Positions 31,265-32,348 of a stretch of 32,348 nt of DNA are shown piece by piece. Every line of letters begins with the position of its first letter. Within the stretch, counting starts at the first letter, position 1. The stretch is from NCBI GenBank assembly GCA_964651005.1, contig CAZYVL010000016.1, positions 1 through 32,348 on the forward strand, read 5' to 3'. The notes under the pieces are model-generated. The model saw only the letters and a list, made by a program, of their open reading frames with translations. It did no database searches and had not been told where the DNA came from. The position numbers were made by a program, and so were the translations under genes. The DNA is from DATMFV01 sp964651005 (GTDB lineage: Bacteria > Verrucomicrobiota > Verrucomicrobiia > Chthoniobacterales > Chthoniobacteraceae).

Positions 31265-32348
31265 CTACGGGGCGATCCGGCGCGTGGTGTCGGGGTCGAA
31301 GAAGTGCACCCGCTCCAGATCGACTTCAAATTGCATCCGGCGGCCAATTTCGCCGCCGTTTCCGTTGTTCCCACCCTCGCGGTTTTCGCTGCGGCAGATG
31401 AGGACGTGCGTTCCGGTCTGGGCATGGAAGTACGTCTCCGCCCCCATCGGCTCGATCCCCTCCACGACTGCCTGGAACCGGGAACCGCCGGTCGGCTTCC
31501 CCCCTTCCCCGGGAAGGGGCCGCACGTTTTCCGCGCGCACGCCGAGCACCACGTTGCGCCCGGCGTACGCCTCCAGCTCCGGGCGTCCGGTGAAAGCGAG
31601 TTCCACCGCCCCCTCCCCGGTTTCCCGGAAGAGAAGACGCCCGCCGGAGGTGCGCAGCTCCCCGTGGAGAAAATTCATCGGCGGGCTGCCGAGAAACCCG
31701 GCGACGAAAAGATTCTCCGGGGCGTGGTAGAGTTTGAGCGGCGCGTCGATCTGCTGGATGACGCCCTCTTTCATCACCACGATGCGGTCGCCCATCGTCA
31801 TCGCTTCCACCTGGTCGTGGGTGACGTAGATCATCGTCGCCTGGAGCCGCTGGTGGAGCTTCACGATCTCCCGGCGCATCTGCGTGCGCATCTTGGCGTC
31901 GAGGTTGGAGAGCGGTTCGTCAAAGAGGAAGACCTTCGGCTGGCGGACAATGGCGCGCCCCACCGCCACGCGTTGCTGCTGGCCGCCGGAGAGCGCCTTC
32001 GGCCTGCGGTCAAGGTACGGCTCGATCCCGAGGATCGCGGCGGCGTCGCGCACGCGCCGGTCGATCTCCGCCTTGGGGTAACGCCGCAGCTTCAGCCCGA
32101 AGGCGAGGTTCTCGTACACCGTCATGTGCGGATAGAGCGCGTAATTCTGGAAAACCATCGCGATGTCGCGGTCCTTGGGCGGCAGGTCGTTGACCACCGC
32201 GCCGCCGATCGAGATTTCGCCGTCGGTGATTTCCTCCAGGCCGGCGATCATCCGCAAGGTCGTGCTCTTGCCGCAGCCGGAGGGGCCGACCACGACGACG
32301 AATTCGTGGTTGGGGATGTCCAGATTGATGCTGGCGACAGCAAGCACG
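31265..32348 (-). CDS. ugpC: Sugar ABC transporter ATP-binding protein, UgpC/MalK type (N-terminus cut by window end)
   Basis: About 360 residues are visible; roughly 20 N-terminal residues lie beyond the window. The nucleotide-binding domain has Walker A GPSGCGKST, Q-loop VFQNYALYPHMTV, signature LSGGQQQR, Walker B VFLFDEPLSNLDAKMR and H-loop VTHDQ. After about residue 235 come two TOBE/MOI β-domains (VVLGVRAENVRPL, ETYFHAQTGTHVLI). These are the regulatory regions of the CUT1 carbohydrate-importer ATPases (MalK, UgpC, MsmK). Such ATPases often serve several transporters, so the substrate is not defined. A short Asn/Gly-rich insertion (GGNNGNGG) sits in the last domain. It is the first visible gene of a minus-strand operon with the small membrane protein and dgt. 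Confidence 0.92.
   Translation of the reverse strand, partial: VLAVASINLDIPNHEFVVVVGPSGCGKSTTLRMIAGLEEITDGEISIGGAVVNDLPPKDRDIAMVFQNYALYPHMTVYENLAFGLKLRRYPKAEIDRRVRDAAAILGIEPYLDRRPKALSGGQQQRVAVGRAIVRQPKVFLFDEPLSNLDAKMRTQMRREIVKLHQRLQATMIYVTHDQVEAMTMGDRIVVMKEGVIQQIDAPLKLYHAPENLFVAGFLGSPPMNFLHGELRTSGGRLLFRETGEGAVELAFTGRPELEAYAGRNVVLGVRAENVRPLPGEGGKPTGGSRFQAVVEGIEPMGAETYFHAQTGTHVLICRSENREGGNNGNGGEIGRRMQFEVDLERVHFFDPDTTRRIAP

Overview
The window is G+C-rich bacterial chromosome on a draft scaffold with three runs of exactly 100 N (1507-1606, 22876-22975, 24663-24762). The content is mostly housekeeping: two tRNAs, RNA modification, chromosome segregation, ribosome and RNA decay, DNA repair, one-carbon and sugar metabolism, and envelope proteins. 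Genes are dense on both strands and nearly all lack a Shine-Dalgarno (SD) sequence. Gene content and style fit a member of the Verrucomicrobia (PVC group). That placement is inferred from family resemblance and gene order; no rRNA gene is present to settle it.

Layout. 1-6823: a minus-strand series ftsK, rodZ-like, rimO, dusB, tRNA-Thr, tRNA-Val, with an assembly gap between rimO and dusB. 6865-9902: manA (+), then a minus-strand pair of a lolC/E-type permease and a histidine phosphatase. 9903-11281: an A+T-richer patch with two unrecognised small exported proteins facing each other. 11329-15704: a lone gspF/pilC-type gene (-), then rpsO and pnp (+), separated by a 418-base spacer full of RNA structure. 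15737-18844: a DUF892 ferritin-like gene (-), a GlgM-type glycosyltransferase (+), and a membrane metallophosphoesterase (-) whose 3' end overlaps the glycosyltransferase. 19029-24840: a minus-strand run exbB, exbD, giant TPR protein, and two small overlapping exported orphans that are again A+T-richer. 24880-29673 (+): uvrC, a bifunctional homocysteine methyltransferase/MTHFR, a VTT-domain membrane protein, and a PilZ-like protein. 29695-32348 (-): an operon of a UgpC/MalK-type ATPase (cut by the window end), a small membrane protein and a dGTPase-like HD hydrolase.

How the genes work together. ftsK and rodZ link division, segregation and cell shape. rimO and dusB with the tRNAs concern translation quality. 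rpsO-pnp is the classical pairing of S15 with PNPase, and the leader here carries long stem-loops like those that govern pnp autoregulation in enterobacteria. exbB-exbD-TPR looks like a proton-driven Tol/Ton-type envelope motor with a periplasmic partner.

No prophage, insertion sequence, CRISPR array or obvious defence system was seen. The most interesting signals are regulatory: (1) a -35/-10 pair placed so that the ftsK transcript would begin at its own ATG, and short predicted leaders for several other genes; (2) the two stem-loops in front of pnp; (3) four orphan small secreted proteins in two A+T-richer islands; (4) low-complexity insertions inside otherwise conserved enzymes (FtsK, dGTPase).
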